From JAWLBY01 sp041687455 (lineage in GTDB: Bacteria; Pseudomonadota; Gammaproteobacteria; Xanthomonadales; Xanthomonadaceae): a stretch of 64,000 bases of DNA. Below are positions 1-7,983 of the stretch, piece after piece. The DNA lies in the NCBI GenBank assembly GCA_041687455.1, contig JAWLBY010000012.1, positions 62,001 to 126,000 of the forward strand. The letters are read 5' to 3'. The notes beneath the pieces are model-generated. The model was given only the letters and a program-made list of their open reading frames with translations. It did no database searches and was not told the DNA's origin. The translations under genes were made by a program, and so were the position numbers. Each line of letters begins with the position of its first letter. Position 1 is the stretch's first letter.

Positions 1-185
1 CCGCCTGCCCTGTCAACTCGCCTACCACCCGAATTTCGCAGCGAATCCGCCGAACGGAATAGAGCAGCTTGATTTTGGTGCCAAGCCAACGCCAATGGCC
101 CATTTGATCAGGTATGGGGCGGACATTGCAGAACTCCTCTCATCGTTAGTACCTGGCCATGGCAATCGCTGCGTCCCGAACATAA

Positions 186-611
186 TCAAGCTGCGTTTGT
201 CGCCACCGTGGGCTTCTCGGGGCTGTCGATGACATCAAAGCAGGAAGCTGGGTAACGATACTGTTCGCCTGAAGCATCCGTGATCCGGATCCATCCTTCC
301 TCGTCGAGCCCGCCGAGGTACAGCCTGCCGAGTTCGAGATCATCGGCTGACAGATCGCCCAATTTGGTGATGTCAACACAGCGGTAAAGCGAATAGCCTT
401 GCGGAAGACCCGACACCTGCCCGCGCTTCACGGCCCGAATCGAGTCCAGCAGCTCCTGACCCAAATCGCGGCCGAGATCGCGCAGCAAGATACTGGCCGT
501 TGCGACGTCACCTTCGAGGAGCAGCGCTTGCGCTTCCGAAAGGATGGCCATGACGAACTCCGGGTCGCGTTCCATGCGTTCTCGGATGGTGATGAGAAAA
601 TCACGAGTCAT
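186..611 (-). CDS. Antitoxin/regulator-like N-terminus with unrelated C-terminal domain
   Basis: A 141-residue protein. I chose the ATG at 611 because the N-terminus from there (MTRDF..., then ERDPEF and a block ending LLRDLGRDLG) resembles the start of a widespread family of antitoxin-like regulators, which begin MTRDF and carry an R-DP-F motif about ten residues later. Those relatives usually continue into a helix-turn-helix. Here that part is missing, and residues 60-135 form a small beta-rich domain (LGRLYLGGLDEEG..RYPASCFDV). I see no toxin gene next to it. It is the last gene of a minus-strand run of island genes. Function unknown; a degenerate or re-purposed antitoxin is an inference. 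Confidence 0.55.
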   Translation of the reverse strand: MTRDFLITIRERMERDPEFVMAILSEAQALLLEGDVATASILLRDLGRDLGQELLDSIRAVKRGQVSGLPQGYSLYRCVDITKLGDLSADDLELGRLYLGGLDEEGWIRITDASGEQYRYPASCFDVIDSPEKPTVATNAA

Positions 612-819
612 CGAACTATCACCCGGATCACGCATATCTGTTGCCAACGCAAGGTCCAGTGGATTTGAGGAGGCTCCGGTGTCCGTTGGCGCGGATTGAA
701 AATAGACCGCAAGCGTCGCTTGCTACGCATTCTCATGAACTCGCGAGCGCGCCAATCGCCACGTCGCACATGCAACACAGCGATAAGGGGAACTTATCGT
801 GGCGAAAAAGCGCTGCTCG

Positions 820-1272
820 CTACTCATCCGCGATCGTCGGATCGACTCTCCCATGCCTCCCTGCCCATAGCGCCTCCTTCGCTTTCCGATAGAGATGATT
901 CGAGCCGGTGCCCGACTCACATATTGCTGCCCAGATCACGCCGAACACAATCCACAAGAGCGAGAACGGCTTGAATCCGACGATGGTGTTCAGCGCAATG
1001 CCAAACGCCAGGGGCGCGCCCTGGAAGATCCGCGATACGCGGACCTCCTCAGTCCAGCCACGCACTGCCCGACTGGCGTTCTCGTAGGCATAGCAGCAGA
1101 TCTTTCCAGTCTCATCACGCTCTCCGGCGAGCCGGACATGGTCTCCACGTGAGATCACCCAGGCTTGATCGAGAAACAGTTCGAACGTGTCCTGCCGGTT
1201 ATCGAGCCAGATCTGGACACGGTTTCGGGTCACTGCGCGAAACGCCCGGACACGACCGGATACGACCATCAT
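820..1272 (-). CDS. Hypothetical membrane-anchored protein
   Basis: A 150-residue protein that I do not recognise. The ATG at 1272 follows a GGGAG motif at suitable distance (the next codon is also ATG). Residues 1-65 alternate beta-like stretches (VSGRVRAFRAV, RVQIWLDN) and could be a small OB- or SH3-like barrel. Residues about 85-118 are hydrophobic, probably one or two membrane segments, and the C-terminal tail is polar. It lies 70 bp downstream of a lipoprotein gene on the same strand, so they may be co-transcribed. A membrane location is inferred from hydrophobicity only. Confidence 0.5.
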   Translation of the reverse strand: MMVVSGRVRAFRAVTRNRVQIWLDNRQDTFELFLDQAWVISRGDHVRLAGERDETGKICCYAYENASRAVRGWTEEVRVSRIFQGAPLAFGIALNTIVGFKPFSLLWIVFGVIWAAICESGTGSNHLYRKAKEALWAGRHGRVDPTIADE

Positions 1273-1342
1273 CTCAATGCTCCCGCATCAAAGTGCGATA
1301 CGCGCGAATAGATGTGCGCGACACCTACAGCGCAAGAGCGGG

Positions 1343-2167
1343 CTAATCACACAGCGTCCACAGATCCGGTGAATCCCAGACTACGGACGGCTCGAATCCG
1401 CCCGGGCGGAAACCCGGCGACCCAACCTGCTCGGCAAATGACACGCGGATCTGTACCCGGTCATTGTCGGGGCTACGTGCTTCGACATAGCCGATGTAGC
1501 GGATGTCTCCCACCACCTTGCAGATTCGCGCGCCGATCTGGCGACGCGCCGGTGCCTGCTGGCGATGGACCTCGCGCGCCACCTGCTCGCGTTCGTGGGC
1601 CATCTGCGCCTCGATCTCGGCCTTTTGCCGCGCGCGTGCTGCTTCCGTCTGCCTGACAGATCTGGGTTTGAAGCCGTTCGCCGTGGCAAGCGACGGGAAG
1701 TCAGCCCCTTCGAGCGGCTCGACCACGCTGACACCAATTGAAACGTAAACCGGCCCTATCGAAGCGGAACTGCACCCAGCGTACTTGTACATGTCAGCGC
1801 CGCGACCTATCTCAGCCTTGTAGAGCGGAAGATCGCCACTTGCCGCGGTGCACCAGCCCATCTCGAGTACGCCACCGCGTGCTGAACAGTGAGCTTGCAC
1901 CAAGCCAGTGAGTTCTTCGATCGACGCACTTGGCTTCAGACACCAATGGCCGTTGAACATTCGAACGCTCTCGTTCGATGTTGCCTTGGCAAACGGCTCC
2001 TCGAGGTTGATCAGCCCAGCTTGCGACGCACTTCGGTACTGCATGACAAGGTCGACGATGGAGTCGGCCGCCGCTGCCTCGGCCGTCGTCGGTTTGACGG
2101 CACCGGTCGCCACGCATCCGCTGAGCATTGCGACGAGCAGTGCGAGCACGAGAACTGATCTGGACAT
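1343..2167 (-). CDS. Predicted lipoprotein with cysteine-rich middle and coiled coil
   Basis: A 274-residue protein. The ATG at 2167 is preceded by an AGAGGAA ribosome-binding site and opens a clear type II signal peptide with lipobox L-S-G-C (Cys at residue 18), so the product should be lipidated and anchored in the cell envelope. The region from about 70 to 135 contains several cysteines (HWC, AHC, GWC, AGC). A charged Q/E/R-rich stretch around 175-205 (AARARQKAEIEAQMAHEREQ) should be helical or coiled coil. I do not recognise the family. It sits between two other island genes on the same strand. Confidence 0.65.
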   Translation of the reverse strand: MSRSVLVLALLVAMLSGCVATGAVKPTTAEAAAADSIVDLVMQYRSASQAGLINLEEPFAKATSNESVRMFNGHWCLKPSASIEELTGLVQAHCSARGGVLEMGWCTAASGDLPLYKAEIGRGADMYKYAGCSSASIGPVYVSIGVSVVEPLEGADFPSLATANGFKPRSVRQTEAARARQKAEIEAQMAHEREQVAREVHRQQAPARRQIGARICKVVGDIRYIGYVEARSPDNDRVQIRVSFAEQVGSPGFRPGGFEPSVVWDSPDLWTLCD

Positions 2168-2229
2168 CGTTGTGTTCCTCTTGTTGTGGTTTTCGTCACA
2201 CAGTTTGGTCAATAGACGCGACCGGGCAC

Positions 2230-2535
2230 CTAGTCCAAGCTGCCGTGGATGCTCGAGTCGAGCATGCTGAGACTCCAGCCATCGTCCATGCTGCATGCCC
2301 ATCCATTAGTCTCGAACAGGCTGCAGTGGGGGCTGAATTGGTTGAAGTGGTGGCTGTGCAGCTGGTAGCTCAAGCTCATCGGGTCAAATGGATCGCCGAA
2401 CAAGTCGTCATCGTCGTCATCGTCATGGTCATGTTCTTCCCAGGTCGGACTGCAGCGGCGCACCGCCGGCTGCGCCGGTTCTACAACCGTTCCTTTCGAG
2501 CGCCACGCTTCGATCCACTTCATGATCCAACGCAT
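2230..2535 (-). CDS. Small Asp/His-rich protein
   Basis: A 101-residue protein of unknown function. It is supported by a very strong ribosome-binding region (AGGAGAGGAG) just upstream of the ATG at 2535. The middle holds an acidic cluster of E, H and seven consecutive D residues (around 33-45), followed by a His-containing stretch (YQLHSHHFNQFSPH). Such runs often bind divalent metals, but no fold is recognisable. It starts about 70 bp after the end of the secreted metalloprotease gene and precedes the lipoprotein gene, so the three may form one unit. No signal peptide is evident. Confidence 0.5.
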   Translation of the reverse strand: MRWIMKWIEAWRSKGTVVEPAQPAVRRCSPTWEEHDHDDDDDDDLFGDPFDPMSLSYQLHSHHFNQFSPHCSLFETNGWACSMDDGWSLSMLDSSIHGSLD

Positions 2536-2604
2536 GTTTCGATCTCCTCTCCTGTGGTGAAGGGATCGTGCACCGATGCACCGAGAACGGAAGTTGTGCG
2601 CGCG

Positions 2605-5600
2605 TCATTCAAATCCGCTGGCGAAGATGTGGGGTTCCCGCGCTTTCGGCACGGCAAACAGACACAGCTGATCAACGGTGACCGATCGACCGGACATCCA
2701 CGTCGGGTCGACCAGGCGAACGCGCCAGGGGCTTCCGTCAAGCGCGATTGGCGGATAGCTGTGTGCGCGCCGAACCGATGCGTCAGCCATCGACGTGCCG
2801 GCGCACACATCTCCTTCTTCGAGATGACGGTCGGTCGAGAACCAGTACGCTCCGCTCTGTGTCGATGGACAGCTCGAACCGGCTGGCCATTGGAGCGAGG
2901 CGATATGGCCAGAGAGATCCGTTGACTCGCCGCGGAACAGGTCAATACCGATTTGCGCTGGGTCATCGAACCCCGAAAGCGCAACGTAGACCGAGTACGA
3001 GTCCGCCTCCCCTACTGCGTTGATCGGCAGGTCCAGCCATGCCTCGCCCGTCTCGCCAAACTCGACGGTCTGCGGCGCAGCGATGCAGTGTCCGGTCGAA
3101 ACACGCACTTCCCTGACCGGGCTGGTGTTCTCTGCGCAATCGCTTTTCGACCTGGTGCGATAGAAGAATGTCTCGCCCGGGGAGAGCCGCAATGACGTCA
3201 GCGGCTGCGTGGTTTCGCTTCCTTCACTGGAGTACGTAGTCGGCGCGGAGAAGGTCTCGTCGGCGGACACTTCCATCGTCATGGCGTCGCCGTAGGAGCC
3301 GCCCGCCAGAATGTCGGGATCCAGATAGAACTGCACCATGGGCTCGACTTCAGCCTGGTTCGAGATATCCGGAAATAGCACCGGCGGAACCGCGGGCGTT
3401 CCGTTGCAGACGCTGACCGGCTCGGAGATGGAAATCTCGCCGCAGTCGCGATCGAGCGCGACGACTCGGAATCGGGTGATCGATCCGGGTTCTTCGTCCA
3501 GCGAAAAGACCGTCATCGTGACATCTCGCCCGTCAGTGGGCGCACCGAACCAGACGTCGTCGAGGTTCGGCTCGGGGAATGGATGTCCCGCGAACTCATC
3601 CTGGAACATGTAGACGTCAGCGCGAACCGGCAACTGCGCCCGCATTTCCGCGTTCGTTTGAGTGGCGATGGCCAATGGCGTCGTGACCGCCGGCGCCTCG
3701 AGGGGGCTTAGCACTTCGACGCTTACGCTTGCTTCGTCGGCTGCCACGGAGCTGGTCGCGCGCAGCTGGACGCTGTAGACACCCGGCGCCCGGCCGGTCG
3801 TGTCGACCGCGACACCGCCCATACTTTCCGGGGGCGACGGAGAGCTGTCCGCGATCTCGACCGCCAGTTCCGACTCCGCGGAAAGCGTGATCGCAGAGGG
3901 GCCGGGCGAGCGGACCCATGTGCCAAGGTGCGCTGTCCCATCGCGACACACCTGCTGGCTCTGCGGGAATACGTCGAGGTGTACCGGTGCGCTGGCACCC
4001 GTTGCCGTCGACCAGATGGTCGCCGGGGCCGGCGATGCGAAGGGCGCGGTGCTGCAGGCGACCCACAGACGTCCGGAGCTCACCGGGACATCGGGCATGG
4101 TGATCGTTGCGCTGCCCGCGTTCGGCAGGCCCGTGGCGACCGGAAGCAGCATCTCGAGGCCGCCCTGGTCGCCAAGCAGGACATCGACCTCGGCGCAGTT
4201 GACGGGCGGCCCATCGGTTCCTGCGACGTTCCATGTCAGCTTGACCGACGACCCGGCGGTGACCGACAGGTGACCTGTCGGCGCGGTGACCTTGAAGGGG
4301 CCCACCTGCGGGTCAACCGTCACGTCGAGATCGTCCGCCGACCAGGTGCCATGTTCGAAGCCACCGCTTCGCGCAGCGAGTGAAAGCCGCGCCGGGCTTC
4401 CCGCGTACAAGAAGCGGTCGCCCAATCTGTCCACGCCAGTGTCGATGGTGACCAGCGAAGGCACCGCACGCGCGAAGCCGTCTTGGGCCGGAATGTGCGA
4501 ACGGATGGCCGCCGGCCCGAATGTCTGTTCCCACCCATAGGTGAGCCCGCCTTCCGGGTCCGGATCGGCCGCAGCTCCCACCAGAAGTAGCGGCGTGTCG
4601 CGCGGAACCACGTACGAGCCGTTGAAGCGAGCGAACGCGCGGGGACTGGCGCGACGGGGACCGATGTCGGTCCCGCACGAGCGATGGGCGCGCCAGTCCA
4701 TCTGCTTCAGCGAGAACTGGTGGAAGTAGAGGTCGGCGGCCGACTGCAGGTTGTCGCCATAACAGCTACCGGCGTACGACATGATCGTCGAGCCGCTGCC
4801 TGGCTCAACCAATGCTCCGCGATTCGGTCCGCACTGACCCTGCGATCCGCTGAAGGTATGCTCAGCACCCAGCTGGTGCCCCACCTCGTGAAGAAAAACC
4901 TTAAGGCTGTCCTGCGACGTCGCACCCGCACGCAAGCGCGAGCATGCTTCGCTGAGGTACGCCCTGCCCCCGCCTCCGTTGTGGAAGTTGTGGCCGATGT
5001 CGTGGGAGATGCCGGACGACGACATCATGTAATGGTTCTGGTCGATCAGCGCGTCGGTGTTGCCATCACTGAACGGATCGGCGTCGCTATCGGTGTACAT
5101 GAACCCCAGGCTGTCGGTCGACAGCTGCAAGGTCAGGCCGAGCTCTTGCTCCAGGACTGCATTGGCTTCATTGACCCGCTGCGCAATCCGCGCGAACGCC
5201 GCTTCCGGCGTGCCGCCGGACGACCGGGTGAACTCGCCGGTGGCGCTGGCCAGCAGGACGAACGCACGAAGGCCCCACCCGGCGGGCGCGGCCGCCACTT
5301 TCTCAGCGGCCGACTTGGCCTCGCGGGGCGAGCCTTCCACGCCGCACTCGACGGGCCCTTCCATCTCTTTAGTAAAGGAGTAGTCACCTGACACTCCTGT
5401 CAGGCGAGACAGCTCCCGGTTCCGGATGATGCTCAGGCGGATCTCGCCTCGGTGGTCCAGCAATCGAACCTGATTCCCGCTCTGGTCGACCCCGGCCCAC
5501 ACGGCTGGCAACCGCACGCCAGCAGGCGCGGCGCCGTGAAAAAGGAACTGCCGATACAGCGTGACGGCCGCCTGCTCACCGGGCCCGACGGGCAGTCGCG

Positions 5601-5784
5601 CACGTACGCTGAGCGCGCTGTCGCCGGCCCGTTTGAGGCCGTTGCGCAGCGCAAAGCGGTCCCCGACCGTCTCGAACGGTTGCCAGTCGACATCGGCGGG
5701 GGACGCCAGGACTCGAGGAGGGCTCCCGCACACCATGACCAGCAGGAGCAATGCGGGCAAACGCAGATATGACAAGCAAACCAT
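2605..5784 (-). CDS. Secreted M12B (reprolysin-like) zinc metalloprotease with IFxxGFE C-terminal tail
   Basis: A 1059-residue predicted exoprotease. From the ATG at 5784 there is a signal peptide (LRLPALLLLVMV, cleavage near LASPADV), a propeptide-like region, and a catalytic domain with the metzincin motif HEVGHQLGAEH at residues 299-309, followed by a Met-turn (STIMSYAG). Downstream are several beta-rich, Ig- or fibronectin-like segments (about 430-930). The last domain (WLDLPINAVGEADSYSVYV...) may be a beta-sandwich. The protein ends HIFASGFE-stop, a tail that is also found on the M23 peptidase at 60252-61718. It is divergent from the XRE gene at 5922 across a palindrome that could regulate both. 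An in-frame extension upstream to 6045 is not supported because the signal peptide starts at 5784. Confidence 0.85.
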   Translation of the reverse strand: MVCLSYLRLPALLLLVMVCGSPPRVLASPADVDWQPFETVGDRFALRNGLKRAGDSALSVRARLPVGPGEQAAVTLYRQFLFHGAAPAGVRLPAVWAGVDQSGNQVRLLDHRGEIRLSIIRNRELSRLTGVSGDYSFTKEMEGPVECGVEGSPREAKSAAEKVAAAPAGWGLRAFVLLASATGEFTRSSGGTPEAAFARIAQRVNEANAVLEQELGLTLQLSTDSLGFMYTDSDADPFSDGNTDALIDQNHYMMSSSGISHDIGHNFHNGGGGRAYLSEACSRLRAGATSQDSLKVFLHEVGHQLGAEHTFSGSQGQCGPNRGALVEPGSGSTIMSYAGSCYGDNLQSAADLYFHQFSLKQMDWRAHRSCGTDIGPRRASPRAFARFNGSYVVPRDTPLLLVGAAADPDPEGGLTYGWEQTFGPAAIRSHIPAQDGFARAVPSLVTIDTGVDRLGDRFLYAGSPARLSLAARSGGFEHGTWSADDLDVTVDPQVGPFKVTAPTGHLSVTAGSSVKLTWNVAGTDGPPVNCAEVDVLLGDQGGLEMLLPVATGLPNAGSATITMPDVPVSSGRLWVACSTAPFASPAPATIWSTATGASAPVHLDVFPQSQQVCRDGTAHLGTWVRSPGPSAITLSAESELAVEIADSSPSPPESMGGVAVDTTGRAPGVYSVQLRATSSVAADEASVSVEVLSPLEAPAVTTPLAIATQTNAEMRAQLPVRADVYMFQDEFAGHPFPEPNLDDVWFGAPTDGRDVTMTVFSLDEEPGSITRFRVVALDRDCGEISISEPVSVCNGTPAVPPVLFPDISNQAEVEPMVQFYLDPDILAGGSYGDAMTMEVSADETFSAPTTYSSEGSETTQPLTSLRLSPGETFFYRTRSKSDCAENTSPVREVRVSTGHCIAAPQTVEFGETGEAWLDLPINAVGEADSYSVYVALSGFDDPAQIGIDLFRGESTDLSGHIASLQWPAGSSCPSTQSGAYWFSTDRHLEEGDVCAGTSMADASVRRAHSYPPIALDGSPWRVRLVDPTWMSGRSVTVDQLCLFAVPKAREPHIFASGFE

Positions 5785-5858
5785 CCTGGAGCGCGGCGAA
5801 CCGGGATGGCTGCCGCGGCTGGGCGCGTGAAGCGGGGGTGAACAACATATTACGTTAT

Positions 5859-5877
5859 TCGAATTTATGAAATTCGA
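5859..5877. promoter_or_regulatory. Palindromic operator candidate for the XRE regulator
   Basis: A perfect 8-bp inverted repeat, TCGAATTT-ATG-AAATTCGA, in an AT-rich 137-bp gap between the divergent metalloprotease (start 5784) and XRE regulator (start 5922). Small XRE proteins commonly autoregulate from such sites. Which promoter it overlaps cannot be told from sequence. Confidence 0.5.
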
Positions 5878-5921
5878 CAAATCTGCATAGTGTTCGTGTC
5901 CGCACCCCCTTCTGGGCGGAC

Positions 5922-6215
5922 ATGAGCAAGTCGATCCACCGCGACGAATACCGGGTCCTTCTCCAGATCCTGCGCGAAGCACGCGAGGAAGCCGGCATGA
6001 GCCAGGGGCAACTCGCAGAAGCCCTGGGTTACCTGCAGTCGACAATGAGCCACATCGAGCGCGGCGCGCGGCGGATCGATGTGGTCGAGTTCATCGACTA
6101 CTGCCGTGCGGTCGACGCCGATCCACGCGCCGTGTTCGACGAGCTGGTCACGGCTACGGACGAAAGCCGTTCGGAGCCGCAACCGCCGCGCGAGGCGCGA
6201 CGGCGACGCAGTTAG
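5922..6215 (+). CDS. XRE-family helix-turn-helix transcriptional regulator
   Basis: A 97-residue protein made almost entirely of one Cro/CI-type HTH domain. Residues 11-70 contain LREAREEAGMSQGQLAEAL (helices 1-2) and a recognition helix in LQSTMSHIERGARR, then the usual helix with VVEFIDYCRAVDADP. The C-terminus is a short basic tail. It is divergent from the protease gene and converges with the gene ending at 6212, overlapping its stop by 4 bp. It is a probable repressor of itself and possibly of the protease. Confidence 0.85.
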   Translation: MSKSIHRDEYRVLLQILREAREEAGMSQGQLAEALGYLQSTMSHIERGARRIDVVEFIDYCRAVDADPRAVFDELVTATDESRSEPQPPREARRRRS

Positions 6216-6652
6216 TGCTCTGCCTCGGATGCGACCCGCAATCCGAGCAAGGACACCGACTCCGCCAACGGCCGCTGCGCATAGCCGCTGATGCCATCGA
6301 CCAGCGCCGAGAGCATCAGGGTGGTCGCTACGCCCAGATACTCGAGCGCCGACTTCGTCGCGAAATCCCGGCCGTCGTCCGCCCGCAGTCCGGCTCGAGC
6401 CCGGATCAAGAACTCTGCAGCTCGATGCGGGTCGCCCGGCATGCGTGCCGCGCGTCGCAGCAAGGCCACCGCGGTGGGAGCCGGGTCCGGACGATACTGG
6501 TTCGTCAGGCACGCGGTACGGTTCAGCTCACTCACCACCGCCAGGCCGAGTGCGAGATGAGCGAGCAGCTCGTTCTTCTCCGGGTCGTTCGTCATCATCC
6601 GCACTGCGGCAAGCACGCTCGCGAGATCATCGATTTCGAATTGCTCGGTCAT
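6212..6652 (-). CDS. Hypothetical helical protein
   Basis: A 146-residue, mostly alpha-helical and slightly acidic protein (MTEQFEIDDLASVLAAVRMM...) with no family I recognise. I preferred the ATG at 6652 over an upstream one at 6694 because the upstream extension is Pro/Arg-rich and overlaps the end region of the preceding gene. The middle (LLRRAARMPGDPHRAAEFLIRAR) looks like a helical pair. It lies 26 bp downstream of the 67-residue CPKC gene and is probably in one operon with it. Confidence 0.5.
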   Translation of the reverse strand: MTEQFEIDDLASVLAAVRMMTNDPEKNELLAHLALGLAVVSELNRTACLTNQYRPDPAPTAVALLRRAARMPGDPHRAAEFLIRARAGLRADDGRDFATKSALEYLGVATTLMLSALVDGISGYAQRPLAESVSLLGLRVASEAEH

Positions 6653-6678
6653 GGTCTTCCCCAATCGATCGTCCGGGC

Positions 6679-6882
6679 TCACGGGACGAGGCAAAGTTCC
6701 CAGTGGACTTCACCGTTCGGTCGCGTCTCGCCATTACGTGGCACCGATGTGTCGGCCGCAGTTATCGCCGCCGATGGTGTCGTTCGACCATCGCCGAGTT
6801 GTGCTCGCTGAGCGAGCTCGATGACGGTGATGGCGATCTGCGCCATCAGCACGCACTTAGGGCATTGCGGGTGCTCTGACAT
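6679..6882 (-). CDS. Small CPxC-motif protein
   Basis: A 67-residue protein (MSEHPQCPKCVLMAQ...). The ATG at 6882 is preceded by a near-perfect AAGGAG at the right distance, which makes this short gene credible. Residues 7-10 are C-P-K-C, a knuckle or redox-like pair. A second pair for a full zinc ribbon is absent, and the only other cysteine is near the C-terminus (ELCLVP). Function unknown. Confidence 0.5.
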   Translation of the reverse strand: MSEHPQCPKCVLMAQIAITVIELAQRAQLGDGRTTPSAAITAADTSVPRNGETRPNGEVHWELCLVP

Positions 6883-6985
6883 GACAGGCTCCTTGATTGG
6901 CAGGTTGCCATCGACGAATACCACGGGGTCCGGCCGACCGTAAGTTGTGCGCGGTAGAGACATCCCTTCGCTTGGGTCACCACGG

Positions 6986-7228
6986 TTATTCGGCCCAGCC
7001 GCCAACACCGCCCGGCGCATAACTGCCCGACCGTGGTGGACGGTCGATCGGCTTCCCGAACCGCGGCCCGGAGGCAAACTTCGTCGGCGACCCAGCGGGA
7101 GCAATTGGACCCAAGCCGCACCGGTCGTTGAAATCCGGCAATCCGATAAACAGATGACCGACTCACCCGGTGCAGCGCATGAAGTCCTTGAGGATCCAAT
7201 AGCGCGGTTCAACCGTTCCGTACTGCAT
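6986..7228 (-). pseudogene. Small gene interrupted by in-frame TGA (21 + 58 codons)
   Basis: A strong AGAAGGAG site precedes ATG 7228, which opens MQYGTVEPRYWILKDFMRCTG and then a TGA at 7163-7165. The same frame continues open for 58 further codons, with a plausible Gly/Pro-rich composition (GLPDFNDRCGLGPIAPAG...), to a TAA at 6986. The TGA sits in the context C-T-G-TGA, so a CxxU selenocysteine reading is formally possible. A simple nonsense mutation, or a genuine 21-residue peptide, is more likely. No homolog is recognised. It is upstream of the CPKC gene on the same strand. The 303 bp between this start and the AlpA stop (7229-7531) show nothing else convincing. Confidence 0.3.
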
Positions 7229-7531
7229 GCCCGCTCCTTCTCAATGGGTTGATGCCGCAGTACGCAGGCCGCCGGAACATTTCCGGCCCAACGCCCAGCG
7301 GCAACACATCTATCGCGGGCGCTCGGCAAAATGTAGGTTGTTCGCGCGCGGCGCACTCCGGGATGTGCACGATCATGGCGGCGTGGCAGATGGCCTCGAG
7401 GGTCCGAGATGGTGGCCACGCGGCGTAGTGCACGCTGTTTCGATCGACCATAGCGTGTCGACGCCGGATAGCCGCGTTCAGATCAAGGAGGCGATTTCGA
7501 CTGGAGCGGGAGTCGCTGGTTTGAATCTCCC

Positions 7532-7783
7532 TCAGCCCGGCCGTCCGGCTCTAATCGCTCGCTCCTCGCAGGATGCGGCCGGTTCGGCAACCTCCCGGGT
7601 GCGCAGCTGATCGGCGATCCACTGCACGACTTCGGAGAACGACCAGCGCGCACGAACGGGTTGGGGGAAGCGCCTCGCCGCCACCTGCTTATAAATCCAG
7701 CTCTTTCTCCGGCCGACCATCATCTGCACCTCGTTAATCGAGATCAGACGGTCATGGTGCGGCGTATTCATGGTCTCCTGCAT
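7532..7783 (-). CDS. alpA: AlpA-family phage/island regulatory protein
   Basis: An 83-residue MerR-like winged helix-turn-helix protein. Typical AlpA features are RLISINEVQMMVGRRKSWIYKQVAARRFPQP, then WSFSEVVQWI. Family members activate excision or integrase genes of P4-like and CP4-57-like elements. Both Met1 (7783, with GGAGACGCC) and Met5 (7771, with AGGAG) have reasonable ribosome-binding sites. Its position 200 bp downstream of the integrase gene is the usual arrangement for such islands. Confidence 0.85.
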   Translation of the reverse strand: MQETMNTPHHDRLISINEVQMMVGRRKSWIYKQVAARRFPQPVRARWSFSEVVQWIADQLRTREVAEPAASCEERAIRAGRPG

Positions 7784-7983
7784 TGGCGTCTCCTATCGCT
7801 GCTCACCACCCTGATGTGGTGTGCGGATGCATAGGATAGAAAGAGCTTAGTGCTCAGTTGCTCATGGAAAGCTGCCATTTTCGGCTGGGTTTCTCGAAGT
7901 TGTGCCCGCAAGAACCCAACCCACAGAGCGCAGCCGATGACTGGCAAAAGTCAGCACTAGCGGGCTTTCCCTACCCCGTGCGA

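Noticed and set aside
2..232. Plus-strand open frame entering from the left edge
   Set aside because: 75 open codons without a recognisable motif and overlapping the convergent gene at 186; too weak to call. The first 185 bases otherwise show nothing I can name.
7209..7451. 80-codon minus-strand frame upstream of the small TGA-interrupted gene
   Set aside because: No ribosome-binding site, unusual composition, and it overlaps a better-supported start at 7228.
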